A stretch of DNA of 64,000 bases from Oscillibacter sp. (GCA_017482345.1 JAFUNB010000001.1:19636-83635); one strand, 5' to 3'; counted from the stretch's first letter, positions 8,531 through 19,210 are shown. Program-made: numbers and translations. The notes: a model not told the origin generated them from the letters alone.

Positions 8531-9730
8531 TTACAGCCAGATGATGGAGATTCGGTCGCCCGTGCGAACGGCAGCCGTTCCGGCGGGCACATCCACCAGA
8601 CAGTTGCAGCCTACCATGCTGCGGATCTGGCCGTTGGACTGCTCTGTGGGCATGGTCACAACGCCGTTTTCGCAGACCGCCCGCAAAAAACGCTGGGACG
8701 GGCTGCGCTTGAGGAAGTCGCTGCCCACCAGAACCGTCTCACGCCTGAGAGCCAGAGCGGGATCCTCCACCATGCGGGAGAGCATGGTGTGGAACAGCAG
8801 CTCAAAGGGAACGGCGGCGGAGAAGGGGTTGCCGGAGAGGCCCAAAATCAGCGTGCTGTCCTTCTTGGCAAAGAGGGTGGGCATGCCGGGTTTCATGGCA
8901 ATGCCATGGAACAGGATGTCTGCGCCGAATTCCCGCAGCGCCCGGTCGGTCAGATCCTTCTGACCCACAGACACACCGCCGGTGGTCAGGATCAGGTCTG
9001 CGCCGCGGGCGCAGTCCTCCAGAGCCTCCAGCAGGGCACCCATCTCATCGCCCACAATGCGGCTGACGACCACTTCCGTATTCAACTGAATCAGTCGGGC
9101 GGTCAGATAGCTGGTGTTGGAGTTGTAGATCTTGCCGGGGGACAGCGGCTGGCCGGGCTGCTGCACCTCGTCGCCGGTGGTCAGAATGGCCACCCGGGGA
9201 CGGCGGCGGACCGAGAGCTGGGTCAAACCGGCGCTGGCAGCCAGAGCCACCGCACCGGCGTCGACCTTCTGGCCCACAGGCAGAAGCAGCGCACCCTCGC
9301 CGTATTCCTCACCCTTATAGCAATAGTTGCTGCCGCTTTTCACGCCCTTGTAGATGCGGACGGTGTCCTCGCCTTCGTCGGTATCCTCCTGCCGGATGAT
9401 GCAGTCGGCGCCGGCGGGAATCATGCAGCCGGTCATCAGGCGGACGGCCTGACCCCGCTGCAGCTGCTGCAGCTGCGTGGCCTGACCGGCGTACAGCTTT
9501 TCCACCACCTGCAAAACGGCGGGCTGCTCGCTGCTGGCATGCTCCGCGTCCGCGGCGATGACGGCATAGCCGTCCAGCGGGGAGCGGTCAAAGGGCGGCT
9601 GTACGATGGCGGAGCGAACTTCCTGCGTCAGGGTACGGCCGATGCTCTGCAGCAGCGGAACCTGCTCCTCCGGCAGAACCGGCGTGTGCTCCATCACCAG
9701 ACGGATGGCTTCTTCAACTGTGATGGACAT
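8531..9730 (-). CDS. moeA: Molybdopterin molybdotransferase MoeA
   Basis: This 399-residue enzyme inserts molybdate (or tungstate) into adenylylated molybdopterin, the last common step of Moco formation. The N-terminus ITVEEAIRLVMEHTPVLPEEQVPL is typical, PFDRSPLDGYAV is the conserved PxxDxSxxDGYA motif (about 41-52), VRLMTGCMIPAGADCIIRQED follows near 95-115, and the central domain has VAILTTGDEVQQPGQPL, YNSNTSYL and the DLILTTGGVSVGQKD molybdopterin-binding loop. LSGNPFSAAVPFELL is the C-terminal signature. It is the last gene of the ten-gene minus-strand operon and overlaps mobB by 17 bases, so it is probably made to serve the operon's own molybdoenzyme. Confidence 0.95.
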   Translation of the reverse strand: MSITVEEAIRLVMEHTPVLPEEQVPLLQSIGRTLTQEVRSAIVQPPFDRSPLDGYAVIAADAEHASSEQPAVLQVVEKLYAGQATQLQQLQRGQAVRLMTGCMIPAGADCIIRQEDTDEGEDTVRIYKGVKSGSNYCYKGEEYGEGALLLPVGQKVDAGAVALAASAGLTQLSVRRRPRVAILTTGDEVQQPGQPLSPGKIYNSNTSYLTARLIQLNTEVVVSRIVGDEMGALLEALEDCARGADLILTTGGVSVGQKDLTDRALREFGADILFHGIAMKPGMPTLFAKKDSTLILGLSGNPFSAAVPFELLFHTMLSRMVEDPALALRRETVLVGSDFLKRSPSQRFLRAVCENGVVTMPTEQSNGQIRSMVGCNCLVDVPAGTAAVRTGDRISIIWL

Positions 9731-10235
9731 GGGAATCGTCTCCTTCCGGAATCGGTGCGTGCAGTGTGCGCAGCAGATGCTCTGCCAGCGGCTTGGGATC
9801 GTTCAAAGGGAAGCAGGGGCAGGGAGCCTCCACAGGCGTGTCCGTCACGACAGCCACGCAGGAGGCAGGCTCTGCCGCCAGCGGCTTACCGGAGTCGGCC
9901 CGGAACAGGGCGATCTTCGGGTAGCGGGCCTGCTTGAAGCCCTCCACCAGAATGAGATCCACGTCTGTGAACTGGGCCAAAATCTCCTCCAAAGAGGGAG
10001 CGCACTGGCGGAACAGGGCGAAGTGGGACGCAGAGGCGATGGCCACCGTATCGGCTCCGGCCGCGGCAAAGCGCCAGGTGTCCTTGCCCTGGATGTCCAA
10101 TTGGAAATCGTGGGCGTCGTGCTTGACGACGCCCACGCGGAGACCGGCCTCTTTCAGACAGGGGATCAACCGTTCCAGATATGTGGTTTTGCCTACGTTG
10201 GAATAGGCCGCAAAGATGAAAACGGGAGTATCCAT
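9714..10235 (-). CDS. mobB: Molybdopterin-guanine dinucleotide biosynthesis adaptor MobB
   Basis: A 173-residue P-loop protein. The Walker A motif is AYSNVGKTT (about residues 9-17), followed by LIPCLKEAGLRVGVVKHDAHDFQLDIQGKDTWRFAAAGAD, the hallmark MobB stretch in which the GTPase recognises the pterin nucleotide. DVDLILVEGFKQARYPKIALFR is the second diagnostic motif. MobB helps attach GMP to Moco to give the bis-MGD cofactor used by DMSO-reductase-type enzymes, consistent with the molybdopterin oxidoreductase encoded upstream in the same operon. MobA is not in the window. Confidence 0.95.
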   Translation of the reverse strand: MDTPVFIFAAYSNVGKTTYLERLIPCLKEAGLRVGVVKHDAHDFQLDIQGKDTWRFAAAGADTVAIASASHFALFRQCAPSLEEILAQFTDVDLILVEGFKQARYPKIALFRADSGKPLAAEPASCVAVVTDTPVEAPCPCFPLNDPKPLAEHLLRTLHAPIPEGDDSHVHHS

Positions 10236-10256
10236 GGAGTCTCCTTCGTCAGAGGA

Positions 10257-11534
10257 TCAGGAATGCATCTGCAGCAGGTACTTGCCCAGGCACAGATACT
10301 TCAGCGGGGTGTTGATAGGATCGGACAGATCCATCTCCTCCAGATCAATGGGCACGCCCTTGAGCATCTGGGCATACAGCTCGTTGGAGCCCTCCAGAGT
10401 GTTGACCATCTGGAAGCCCATGATGTAGTTGTCCTGCAGGATGACCTTGCGGTAGCTGTTCTCCTGACAGTCTTCCAGAACGGTGTACTTCTGGCCCTGC
10501 AGAGAACCCTCGGTGTGACCGTAGGCACAGGCCACGGCGTCACCCACATAGGTCAGGAACAGCAGCTTGGCGCCCTCGTAGGCGTCTTCCTCATCGGCAG
10601 CGCCGGTGATCAGCTGACCAACCAGCATGCCCTGCTCCGTGGCGGTGCGCCACAGCATGTTGGGCATGTACTTCTGGAAGAACATGTCGTAAGGCTCCGT
10701 GCAGTCGCCCACGGCGTAAACGTCAGCCAGGTTGGTGCGCATCAGCTCGTCCACCTTGACGCCGCCGGCGCTGCCCAGCTCCACACCCATGGAGGCGGCC
10801 AGATCGGTGACGGGACGCATGCCGATGCCCCAGACGACGGTATCGCAGGGGATGAACTGCTTGGCGGTGTGAACGCCAGTGACTTCCGTCGCGCCCTCGA
10901 CGGCGGTGATACCCTCGCCCAGGACGACGCGAACGCCGATGCGCTCCAGCTCGGCCACCATGTAATCGGAGGCCTTCTTGTCAAAGCTCTTGGGGTTGAT
11001 CCACCCCAGAGCCTCAACCAGAGTCACGTCCTCCACGCCGCGCTCCTTCAGGGAGGAGGCGCTCTCCAGACCGATGGCGCCGGTGCCGACCACCACGGCG
11101 CGCTTGATGTCGCCGGTGGCCAGGAAATCGGCGTCCTGAACGGTCTTCAGAACGTGGTTGCCGGGGAGAGACGTGCCCTGCATCCGGCGCAGCTGGATGG
11201 GCAGGCTGCCGGTGGCCAGCACCAGATGCTTATAAGTATACGTCTCGCCCTTGTCCGTGACAAGGGTCTTTTTTCCGGCGTCTGCGCTGGTGACGGTGAC
11301 GCCCAGCTGCAGGTCAATGTTCTTGGCAGCATAGTCTGCCTCGCTGGCCACGAAGGCCTTCTCGCGCTTCATGTGGCCGGCGATATAGTCGGGCAGGGAG
11401 GGGGCGGAGTAGGTGGGGACCGTCTCGCCGCTGATGACCAGGATGCGCATGTCGGCGCAGTTCTGGCGGGCAGTGAAAGCGGTGTGATAGCCGGCGATGC
11501 CGCCGCCCACAATGATCAGATCATAGTTGTTCAT
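10257..11534 (-). CDS. FAD/NAD(P)-dependent oxidoreductase (NirB-N/rubredoxin-reductase-like)
   Basis: A 425-residue two-dinucleotide-fold flavoprotein. The FAD-binding GGGIAG is at residues 9-14, the ATG motif is LVLATGSLPIQL, the NAD(P)-binding fold is VVVGTGAIGLESASSL near residue 150, and LADVYAVGDC is the second FAD motif near 285. There is no CxxC disulfide, so it is not a thioredoxin-reductase type; it resembles NADH:ferredoxin/rubredoxin/nitrite reductase flavin modules. The ATG at 11534 is preferred to the GTG at 11540 because of the spacing from GGAG. It lies among Fe-S proteins, so it could link NAD(P)H to the operon's ferredoxins (inference). It overlaps the preceding AOR-type gene by 14 bases. 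Confidence 0.88.
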   Translation of the reverse strand: MNNYDLIIVGGGIAGYHTAFTARQNCADMRILVISGETVPTYSAPSLPDYIAGHMKREKAFVASEADYAAKNIDLQLGVTVTSADAGKKTLVTDKGETYTYKHLVLATGSLPIQLRRMQGTSLPGNHVLKTVQDADFLATGDIKRAVVVGTGAIGLESASSLKERGVEDVTLVEALGWINPKSFDKKASDYMVAELERIGVRVVLGEGITAVEGATEVTGVHTAKQFIPCDTVVWGIGMRPVTDLAASMGVELGSAGGVKVDELMRTNLADVYAVGDCTEPYDMFFQKYMPNMLWRTATEQGMLVGQLITGAADEEDAYEGAKLLFLTYVGDAVACAYGHTEGSLQGQKYTVLEDCQENSYRKVILQDNYIMGFQMVNTLEGSNELYAQMLKGVPIDLEEMDLSDPINTPLKYLCLGKYLLQMHS

Positions 11535-12471
11535 ACACACGCTCCTTTCGCTGGGTCAGCGCGCGGTTTAGCGCCAAGGCGCTCTGCCGCAGGTCGTCGA
11601 CGGTGACCGTGTCGCCGGAACAGGCGGACAGCAGCTTGGCAGCCATATCCAGACCGCCCAGCGTCTCCGCATACTGGCCCCAGTACAGACCCAGAGCGGT
11701 CAGCATCTGCTTCTCCAGCACGCCGGACTTCAGACGGGCGCGGGCAGGCCATGCGGAGCTGTCAGCGGCGGTGCAGCCGGGCATGACGGAGAGATAGCGG
11801 ACGGGATGCTCGGCGTCAGAGACCACGGGGAGATCGCGGCGGGTCTGCCACAGCTGTGCGGCCAGGGCGCAGAAGGTCTCGGGATCGGCGATCTGCAGGC
11901 CGCCGGAATAGGAGACGGTCAGAGAACGCAGGCCCATGTTTCGCAGCAGGGAGGAGGTCATCTTGTCGGAGATGAAGAACCAGTTGTCCTCCAGAATGCC
12001 GCTGGGAGCGGGGATGGCGATGACGCTGTCCTCGGTGGGACGGCGCTTCCAGACCTGGGAATAGGCCTTGGCGGCGGATTCCGTGCGGCTGGCGCGCGCA
12101 TAAGAGATAGAGATCTTGCCGTCGCGGATGGTGATGTCAGCCTTCTGACCGGTGGGGGCCTTGCCGGTGATGGCCAGATGGTCAATGCCGGCGTAGCGCA
12201 GGGCTGCGCCCAGACGGCCCTCGGCGGGATAGAACATCTTGGCATTGCTCTGGTAGTTGCACCAGGCCACGCCGCCGCTGCCGGGCACGCCGGTGCCGGT
12301 CAGGATGCCGGTGGACAGAGCGACGAAGGAGATGTCGCGCTGGCGGCACTTTTCGTTGTAGGAGTGAACGCCCCAGCCGAAGTTGCCGGTGGCCAGCTCC
12401 CACTCACCCAGATCCACAATGCCGGACTGGCCGCTTGCCAGATCAATGATGGCACAACGCATATTCTTCAT
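11521..12471 (-). CDS. Stand-alone aldehyde:ferredoxin oxidoreductase N-terminal domain protein
   Basis: The 316-residue product resembles the N-terminal pterin-binding domain of aldehyde:ferredoxin oxidoreductase (AOR): RCAIIDLASGQSGIVDLGEWEL at the start, LSTGILTGTGVPGSGGVAWCNYQSNAKMFYPAEGRLGAALRYAGIDHLAITGKAPT near 50-110. A full AOR is about 600 residues, with a CxxxCxxC-type cluster site in later domains. Here those domains are missing and the six cysteines are scattered, so an enzyme of the usual kind is unlikely. The gene is intact: good ribosome binding site, no frameshift seen, TGATG overlap with the ferredoxin gene before it. It may be a scaffold or pterin-binding accessory subunit. 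Confidence 0.75.
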   Translation of the reverse strand: MKNMRCAIIDLASGQSGIVDLGEWELATGNFGWGVHSYNEKCRQRDISFVALSTGILTGTGVPGSGGVAWCNYQSNAKMFYPAEGRLGAALRYAGIDHLAITGKAPTGQKADITIRDGKISISYARASRTESAAKAYSQVWKRRPTEDSVIAIPAPSGILEDNWFFISDKMTSSLLRNMGLRSLTVSYSGGLQIADPETFCALAAQLWQTRRDLPVVSDAEHPVRYLSVMPGCTAADSSAWPARARLKSGVLEKQMLTALGLYWGQYAETLGGLDMAAKLLSACSGDTVTVDDLRQSALALNRALTQRKERVYEQL

Positions 12472-12938
12472 CACAGCACCTCCTTGGGATCCTGGCGCTT
12501 CTCGGCATAGGAGGAGCGGCGCTCCACGCTGGACTGCGCGGGCTCAGCAAAGCTCAGCGCACCGGTGGGGCAGATTTTTACGCACAGGGGATCGCCGCCG
12601 CACTGGTCGCAGGTCAGATAAGCGTCCACGCCGCTGTCATAGACCACTGCGCCCATGGGGCAGGCCACTGCGCAGGCGGAGCAGGCGAAGCAACCCTCAA
12701 AGTTGCGGACGACCAGCTCGCCTTCTTTACGGATGATCGTTTTCAGGCAGGCTTTCAGGCAGGCGGGATCCGCGCAGTGCTGGCAGTACGTGGTGTACTG
12801 CAGCTGCACGCCGCCGGTGCGCCGAAGCTGCATGCGGGACTCTGTCGGATGGATGCTGCCCTTCTTGGTCAGAGAGCAGATCGTCTGGCAGGCGCCGCAG
12901 CCGTTGCACTTTGAACGATCTACACAGATCATTTTCAT
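12471..12938 (-). CDS. Multi-[4Fe-4S] ferredoxin-like electron transfer protein
   Basis: A 155-residue iron-sulfur protein with the four-cluster layout of DMSO-reductase B subunits in short form. The Cys groups are CNGCGACQTIC (about 10-20), CQHCADPACLKAC (about 52-64), CFACSACAVACPMG (about 82-95) and CDQCGGDPLCVKICPTG (about 112-128). No signal peptide, so cytoplasmic. The start at 12938 follows AAGGAG. The next gene (AOR N-terminal domain) begins inside its stop codon. Ferredoxin plus AOR domain pairs are also known from AOR-type enzymes, where the ferredoxin carries electrons from the tungstopterin site. Confidence 0.88.
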   Translation of the reverse strand: MKMICVDRSKCNGCGACQTICSLTKKGSIHPTESRMQLRRTGGVQLQYTTYCQHCADPACLKACLKTIIRKEGELVVRNFEGCFACSACAVACPMGAVVYDSGVDAYLTCDQCGGDPLCVKICPTGALSFAEPAQSSVERRSSYAEKRQDPKEVL

Positions 12939-12948
12939 AGGCAACTCC

Positions 12949-13482
12949 TTATTTTACCGGCTTGCCGGCCATACGAGTGGTGTTGGTGTGAGAGGCCTCG
13001 GCACCATAGCGGTTGCGCAGGGTGGCGGAAATCTCCTCGGGAGAGCCAACCAGAATGGCCTCTGCGGGGCAGGCTGCTGCGCAGGCGGGCTTTTCGCCGT
13101 GGTCCTGACGGAACGCGCACATGGTGCACTTCTGCATCTTGCCGTCGGCGCCGTACTGAGGCACGCCGAAGGGGCAGCTCCACAAGCACTCGTGGCAGCC
13201 GATGCACTTCTTCTTGTTGACCATGACGATGCCGTCGGCGCGCTTGTAGATGGCGCCGGTGGGGCAGGCCTTCAGGCAGGGAGCGTCAGCGCAGTGCTGG
13301 CAGGGAACAGGCAGGAACTTCAGCTTGTCCACGCCGTCCTCGATGACCTCGGTCTCGGTGACCATGGTGTAGCGGGGGCCGCGGGGCAGATCATTTTCCA
13401 GCTTGCAGGCAATTTCGCAGGCGCGGCAGCCCATGCAGCGCCGGGTATCCACATACAGAGTCAGCTGTTTCTTCTCGTTCAT
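12949..13482 (-). CDS. [4Fe-4S] electron-transfer subunit of a molybdopterin oxidoreductase (DmsB/HybA type)
   Basis: A 177-residue protein with four classical cluster motifs: CMGCRACEIAC (about 16-26), CQHCADAPCLKACPTG (about 61-76), CIGCHECLWSCPFG (about 92-105) and CTMCAFRQDHGEKPACAAACP (about 118-138). This order is that of the beta subunits of DMSO reductase-family enzymes. It is encoded 11 bases after the large molybdopterin subunit, so the two very probably form a complex. No Tat or Sec signal is present on either, and no membrane anchor subunit is encoded nearby, so the enzyme should be cytoplasmic and soluble. Confidence 0.92.
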   Translation of the reverse strand: MNEKKQLTLYVDTRRCMGCRACEIACKLENDLPRGPRYTMVTETEVIEDGVDKLKFLPVPCQHCADAPCLKACPTGAIYKRADGIVMVNKKKCIGCHECLWSCPFGVPQYGADGKMQKCTMCAFRQDHGEKPACAAACPAEAILVGSPEEISATLRNRYGAEASHTNTTRMAGKPVK

Positions 13483-13493
13483 CGTTCGTCACC

Positions 13494-15725
13494 TCACATC
13501 TTCTGGATATCGATCAGGGTGTTGAAGTATGCGCCGGTGTTGCCGTCCAGCAGGGGATGGTAGGCATACATGATGCCGCCGTTCTCGCTGATATCACGGG
13601 GGCCACCCACGCTGAGGGAGGTCAGCTTGTTGACGCTGCCGCCCAGCTTGACCCACATGCCGCTGCTCATCTCAGCCACGTTGGGCTTGACACGGCGGGT
13701 CACCTTGGCCACGATGTTGACCAGCTCGCCGCGGTCATTGAACACGCGCAGCAGATCGCCGTCCTTGATGCCGCGCTGGGCAGCATCCTCTTCGTTGATG
13801 TAGATCTTGGCGGGACCCTCGACCTCCTGGATCCAGGGCAGGTTGTAGTACTGGGAGTGGGTACGGAAGGAGGGGTGCTGGGAGATGACGTTGATGGGGT
13901 ACTTCTTGGCCAGCTCGGGAGTGCCCATAATGCTCTCATCGGGCTCCAGGAAGTGGGGCACGGGGCAGTAATCGCCGGGGAACTCCTTGCCGCGCTCGTC
14001 CATCATGTTGGAGAACAGCTCGATCTTGCCGGAGGGAGTGTCGAACTTGTAGTCGGAGTAAGGCACGCGGGGGCACCACTCCTCGGAGAAGCGCATGGGA
14101 CCCTTGGGAGAGACGGCCTCGTCCATGTCGCAGTGCTCGCCGATCATCATGCGGATGTAGTCCAGACCGGTGGTCTCCTCGGGGAAGTACTCGCCGTAAC
14201 CCATGCGGCGGCCCAGCTCGGCAAAGATCTCGATGTCGGGAACGCACTCATAGGGGGGCTGGCACACGGGCACCTGCAGCTGCAGGTAGTGATGCCAGTA
14301 GGAGGGATGCAGACCGTACTGCTCCAGATAGTGGCAGGCGGGCAGAACCAGGTCGGCGTAGTCGGTGTCGTCGGTCATGAACTGCTCGATGGAGACGAAC
14401 AGATCCAGGGACTTGACGGCCTCGATGGTGTAATCCACGTTACCCTGCTGAGAGATCAGGCCGCCGCGGTAGGCGATGACAGCCTTGATGGGGGGCTCCT
14501 TGGCCTCGTGGATGCAGTTGGCGATACGGGCGATGTTCAGCATACGGGTGGACTTGATTTCAGCGCCCTCGGGAACGGCAACAGCGTTGGCGTTGGCGAA
14601 AGCGTTCTCGCCGATGCTGGGAAAGCCCATGGAGTCGATGAAGTTATAGTTGCCGTCTTCCTTACCCACACGGCCGCAGATAGCAGCCAGGCAGGCCAGA
14701 GCGCGCTGGGTCTGATGGCCGTTGCTGTAACGCTGCTGGCCATAGCCGCACTCCATGTGGGACTTGTGGGTGGCGAACAGCTCGGCAGCCTCGATCAGCT
14801 GCTCCTTGGGGATGGTGGTGATCTGCTCGGTGTATTCGGGGGTCCACTTCTCCACCAGCTTCTTCAGATCTTCGAAGCCATAAGTATACTTGTCGATGAA
14901 CTCCTGATCCTGCAGGCCCTGCTTGATGATCCAGTGGATCATGCCCAGAGCCATGGCGCCGTCGGTGCCGGGACGGGGACGCAGGTGCAGGTCAGCCTTG
15001 GAAGCCAGGCCGGTGGCATAGGGATCCACGACGATGACCTTGGCGCCGCGCTCCTTGGCGCGATACAGGAAGGGATAGATGTGGGGGTTGGTGGCGGAGG
15101 AGTTACGGCCAACGATCATGACGACCTCAGCGGTCTCACTCCACACGTCGGGCATCATGGTGTGCTGAGTGCCCACGGTGTTGAAGGAACCGGCAGCACC
15201 GGACAGCAGACAGAAGCTGCCCACCAGCTTGCTGGCGCCGTACAGGTTCAGGAAACGGGCCATGACGGTCTTGGCCATGTGCTCGCGGTTGCCGGAGTAG
15301 CAGTACTCGGTCAGAGCCTCGCTGCCGTATTTCTCGCGGATCTCGGTGAGCTTCTCTACCATGAAGTCCATGGCTTCGTCCCAGGTGATGCGCTTGAACT
15401 TGCCCTCGCCGCGCTCACCAACGCGCAGCAGGGGGTACTTCACGCGGTCGGGGCTGTTGATCTTTGCCACGTTGGCAAAGCCCTTCATGCACAGGTGGCC
15501 GCGGGTGATGGGATGATCGGGATCGCCCTCGATCTTGATGACTTTTTCGTCCTTGATGTACACCAGCTCGCCGCAGGTGTCATAGCAGTTGTGGGGGCAG
15601 GAAGTCTTGACAACACGGTCGGCGATGACCACTTTGCCGCCAATGGTCACGGGGACATTGTGCTTGACGGCATACTTGTCCAGATCCTCATGCTTGCGCC
15701 AAGGAATAGGATTCATGTGTTCCAT
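13494..15725 (-). CDS. Molybdopterin-dependent oxidoreductase, large subunit (DMSO reductase superfamily)
   Basis: A 743-residue catalytic subunit with an N-terminal [4Fe-4S] site: Cys43, Cys47, Cys51 and Cys79 (CPHNCYDTCG ... HLCMKG). Molybdopterin-binding regions follow, e.g. MIVGRNSSATNPHIYPFLYRAKERGAKVIVVDPYATG, and a C-terminal molydop-binding domain (NVISQHPSFRTHSQYYN ... LLRVFNDRGELV). Cys172 in SFCLLSGAAG aligns by position with the Mo-ligating Cys/Sec of formate dehydrogenases and polysulfide reductases (inference). No Tat signal, so cytoplasmic. Substrate unknown: acetylene hydratase-like, formate dehydrogenase-like or S/N-oxide reductase are all possible. It sits between the lipoyl-type dehydrogenase gene and the Fe-S subunit gene. 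Confidence 0.9.
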   Translation of the reverse strand: MEHMNPIPWRKHEDLDKYAVKHNVPVTIGGKVVIADRVVKTSCPHNCYDTCGELVYIKDEKVIKIEGDPDHPITRGHLCMKGFANVAKINSPDRVKYPLLRVGERGEGKFKRITWDEAMDFMVEKLTEIREKYGSEALTEYCYSGNREHMAKTVMARFLNLYGASKLVGSFCLLSGAAGSFNTVGTQHTMMPDVWSETAEVVMIVGRNSSATNPHIYPFLYRAKERGAKVIVVDPYATGLASKADLHLRPRPGTDGAMALGMIHWIIKQGLQDQEFIDKYTYGFEDLKKLVEKWTPEYTEQITTIPKEQLIEAAELFATHKSHMECGYGQQRYSNGHQTQRALACLAAICGRVGKEDGNYNFIDSMGFPSIGENAFANANAVAVPEGAEIKSTRMLNIARIANCIHEAKEPPIKAVIAYRGGLISQQGNVDYTIEAVKSLDLFVSIEQFMTDDTDYADLVLPACHYLEQYGLHPSYWHHYLQLQVPVCQPPYECVPDIEIFAELGRRMGYGEYFPEETTGLDYIRMMIGEHCDMDEAVSPKGPMRFSEEWCPRVPYSDYKFDTPSGKIELFSNMMDERGKEFPGDYCPVPHFLEPDESIMGTPELAKKYPINVISQHPSFRTHSQYYNLPWIQEVEGPAKIYINEEDAAQRGIKDGDLLRVFNDRGELVNIVAKVTRRVKPNVAEMSSGMWVKLGGSVNKLTSLSVGGPRDISENGGIMYAYHPLLDGNTGAYFNTLIDIQKM

Positions 15726-15743
15726 GTTACACGCCTCTCAATC

Positions 15744-17660
<1,917 letters not shown>

Positions 17661-17713
17661 AGTCGCTTTTCTCCGCCTCTTTTCGATTTGAATCGTCCTT
17701 TGACTGCTGTTTT

Positions 17714-18691
17714 TTAAACGCAAACACTCAGCAGACACTGCGTCAGTTCATTTGCTGTGATACTTCCGAAATACTCCTGCAGTGCAAAACCCTCCAGCAC
17801 GCGCAGCAGCGCGTCCTGCCGGAGCGGCTGACCCCGCAGGGCCTGCTCAATTTCCGCGACATTCCGCCGGGCCAGGAAGTCACCCCGCAGGGCGATGTCG
17901 GTGATGTATCCGTCTTCGATGGATACACCGGCCTCGACGGTACCGCCTTCAAACCGCTGCCGATTGGTGAAGCGGAAGGCGGGGGATTCTTTGTAGGTCC
18001 AGTCCCAGCTGCGGTATTTAGATTCTGCCAGCGCGCGGATCTCGTCCCACTGCTCCTCAGTCAGGGAAAACTCCTCGCCGCCAAACCAGGTGGCCAGATA
18101 GTCCCGGAACTGCAGAACGCTCATCGGCGTGGACAGAAAATCGGAGATGTTGCCCACACGGCTGCGGACGGACTTGGTGCTCTTGGACTGGAACTTCTCC
18201 GGACGCACTTGAAGCACCGCCGCCACATCCTCCAGCTGGGAGGAGAACAGCAGTGTGCCGTGGTGCAGGATCCGGCTGCCCTGAATGGTCTGGGCGCAGC
18301 CGGAGACTTTCTTTTCGCCTGCCAGAATATCATTCCGACCGGTGAGCGACGCTGGCACGCCCAATGCGCGCAGGGCATCCACCACCGGCTGGGTGAAGAC
18401 TTCGATGGTCAGATCCTCCGGCTTGCCGGCATCCGTGATGAACGAATAGTTGAGGTTGCCCAGATCGTGATAGACACAGCCGCCACCGGTGTTCCGGCGT
18501 ACCACGGTGATGCCATGGGACAGGGCATATTCCTGGTTGACCTCCTCCAGGGTGTTCTGGTAGCGGCCTACGACCACGGTATGGTCGTTGCGCCACAGCA
18601 GAAGAACATCACCCGTTGAATGGGTCATGATGTATTCCTCGGCCGCCAGATTCATGCAGGGGTCCACGCTTTCCAAACAGAGAATATACAT
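17714..18691 (-). CDS. lplA: Lipoate--protein ligase A
   Basis: A 325-residue ligase that activates lipoate with ATP and attaches it to a lysine of a lipoyl domain. Visible motifs are NLAAEEYIM (about 13-21), LLLWRNDHTVVVGRYQNTLEEVN (about 30-52), the lipoate-binding RRNTGGGCVYHDLGNLNYSF (about 64-83) and the catalytic-loop region KVSGCAQTIQGSRILHHGTLLF (about 122-143). The C-terminal accessory domain is present. The start MYILCLESVDP at 18691 follows GAGAGGAAACA. It lies directly upstream of the lipoyl-domain dehydrogenase gene, so that protein is its likely target. Confidence 0.93.
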   Translation of the reverse strand: MYILCLESVDPCMNLAAEEYIMTHSTGDVLLLWRNDHTVVVGRYQNTLEEVNQEYALSHGITVVRRNTGGGCVYHDLGNLNYSFITDAGKPEDLTIEVFTQPVVDALRALGVPASLTGRNDILAGEKKVSGCAQTIQGSRILHHGTLLFSSQLEDVAAVLQVRPEKFQSKSTKSVRSRVGNISDFLSTPMSVLQFRDYLATWFGGEEFSLTEEQWDEIRALAESKYRSWDWTYKESPAFRFTNRQRFEGGTVEAGVSIEDGYITDIALRGDFLARRNVAEIEQALRGQPLRQDALLRVLEGFALQEYFGSITANELTQCLLSVCV

Positions 18692-18779
18692 AGATGTGTT
18701 TCCTCTCGAAAAAGTGCGGCGATGCACTTTTCAGGACACCGCCGCACTTCATATCGGGCCAGTTAAGGCTTTTGGTCAA

Positions 18780-19124
18780 TTAGTCAAAATCGTGCTCGAA
18801 CTCGTCCAGAGCGGCGTTCAGAACAGTGGCGCTGTAAGCGATAGCGGGGCCGCCGCCCATGGCGACAGCAACCTCAGCGGCAGCCAGGATCTCAGCGCGG
18901 GTAGCGCCGGCCTTGTAAGCGCCGTAGGTATGAACGCAGATGCAGTATTTGCAGATCTTGTTGATGCCGACACCCAGAGCAACCAGCTCACGGGTCTTGG
19001 CGTCCACAGCCAGACCGGCGCCGCCGTCGACGGCCAGGAACTTACCGACAAACTCGCCGTTGGTCTCGGACAGCTTGCCAACACCATTCATAAATTCATT
19101 CAGAGTTTCGCGAGCATTAATCAT
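18780..19124 (-). CDS. Carboxymuconolactone decarboxylase/AhpD-like protein with CxxC
   Basis: A 114-residue CMD-family protein. The core INKICKYCICVHTYGAYKAGATRAEILAAAEVAVAMGG carries the AhpD-type CxxC-x3-H triad (CKYCICVH, about residues 56-63). AhpD of Mycobacterium is reduced by lipoamide through dihydrolipoamide dehydrogenase (established knowledge), and here the next two genes are a lipoate ligase and a lipoyl-arm dehydrogenase, so a lipoamide-dependent dithiol role is likely. It is the first gene of the ten-gene operon; AGGAGG lies 9 bases before the ATG. The peroxide or disulfide substrate is not evident, and no AhpC is encoded in the window. Confidence 0.88.
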   Translation of the reverse strand: MINARETLNEFMNGVGKLSETNGEFVGKFLAVDGGAGLAVDAKTRELVALGVGINKICKYCICVHTYGAYKAGATRAEILAAAEVAVAMGGGPAIAYSATVLNAALDEFEHDFD

Positions 19125-19210
19125 AATCAGAAACCTCCTAAAATTTGTTAAAACGATAAATTGCCGCTGAGGGAAACCGCTCAAACTGGGCAAATTACCA
19201 AGTTTTCTAT

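Noticed and set aside
9606-11606. Long plus-strand frame opposite mobB and the flavoprotein gene
   Set aside because: Shadow of real minus-strand genes, with no plausible ribosome binding site or domain.
13494-15725. Selenocysteine in the molybdoenzyme
   Set aside because: The frame is uninterrupted by an in-frame UGA and the candidate ligand position is encoded as Cys.
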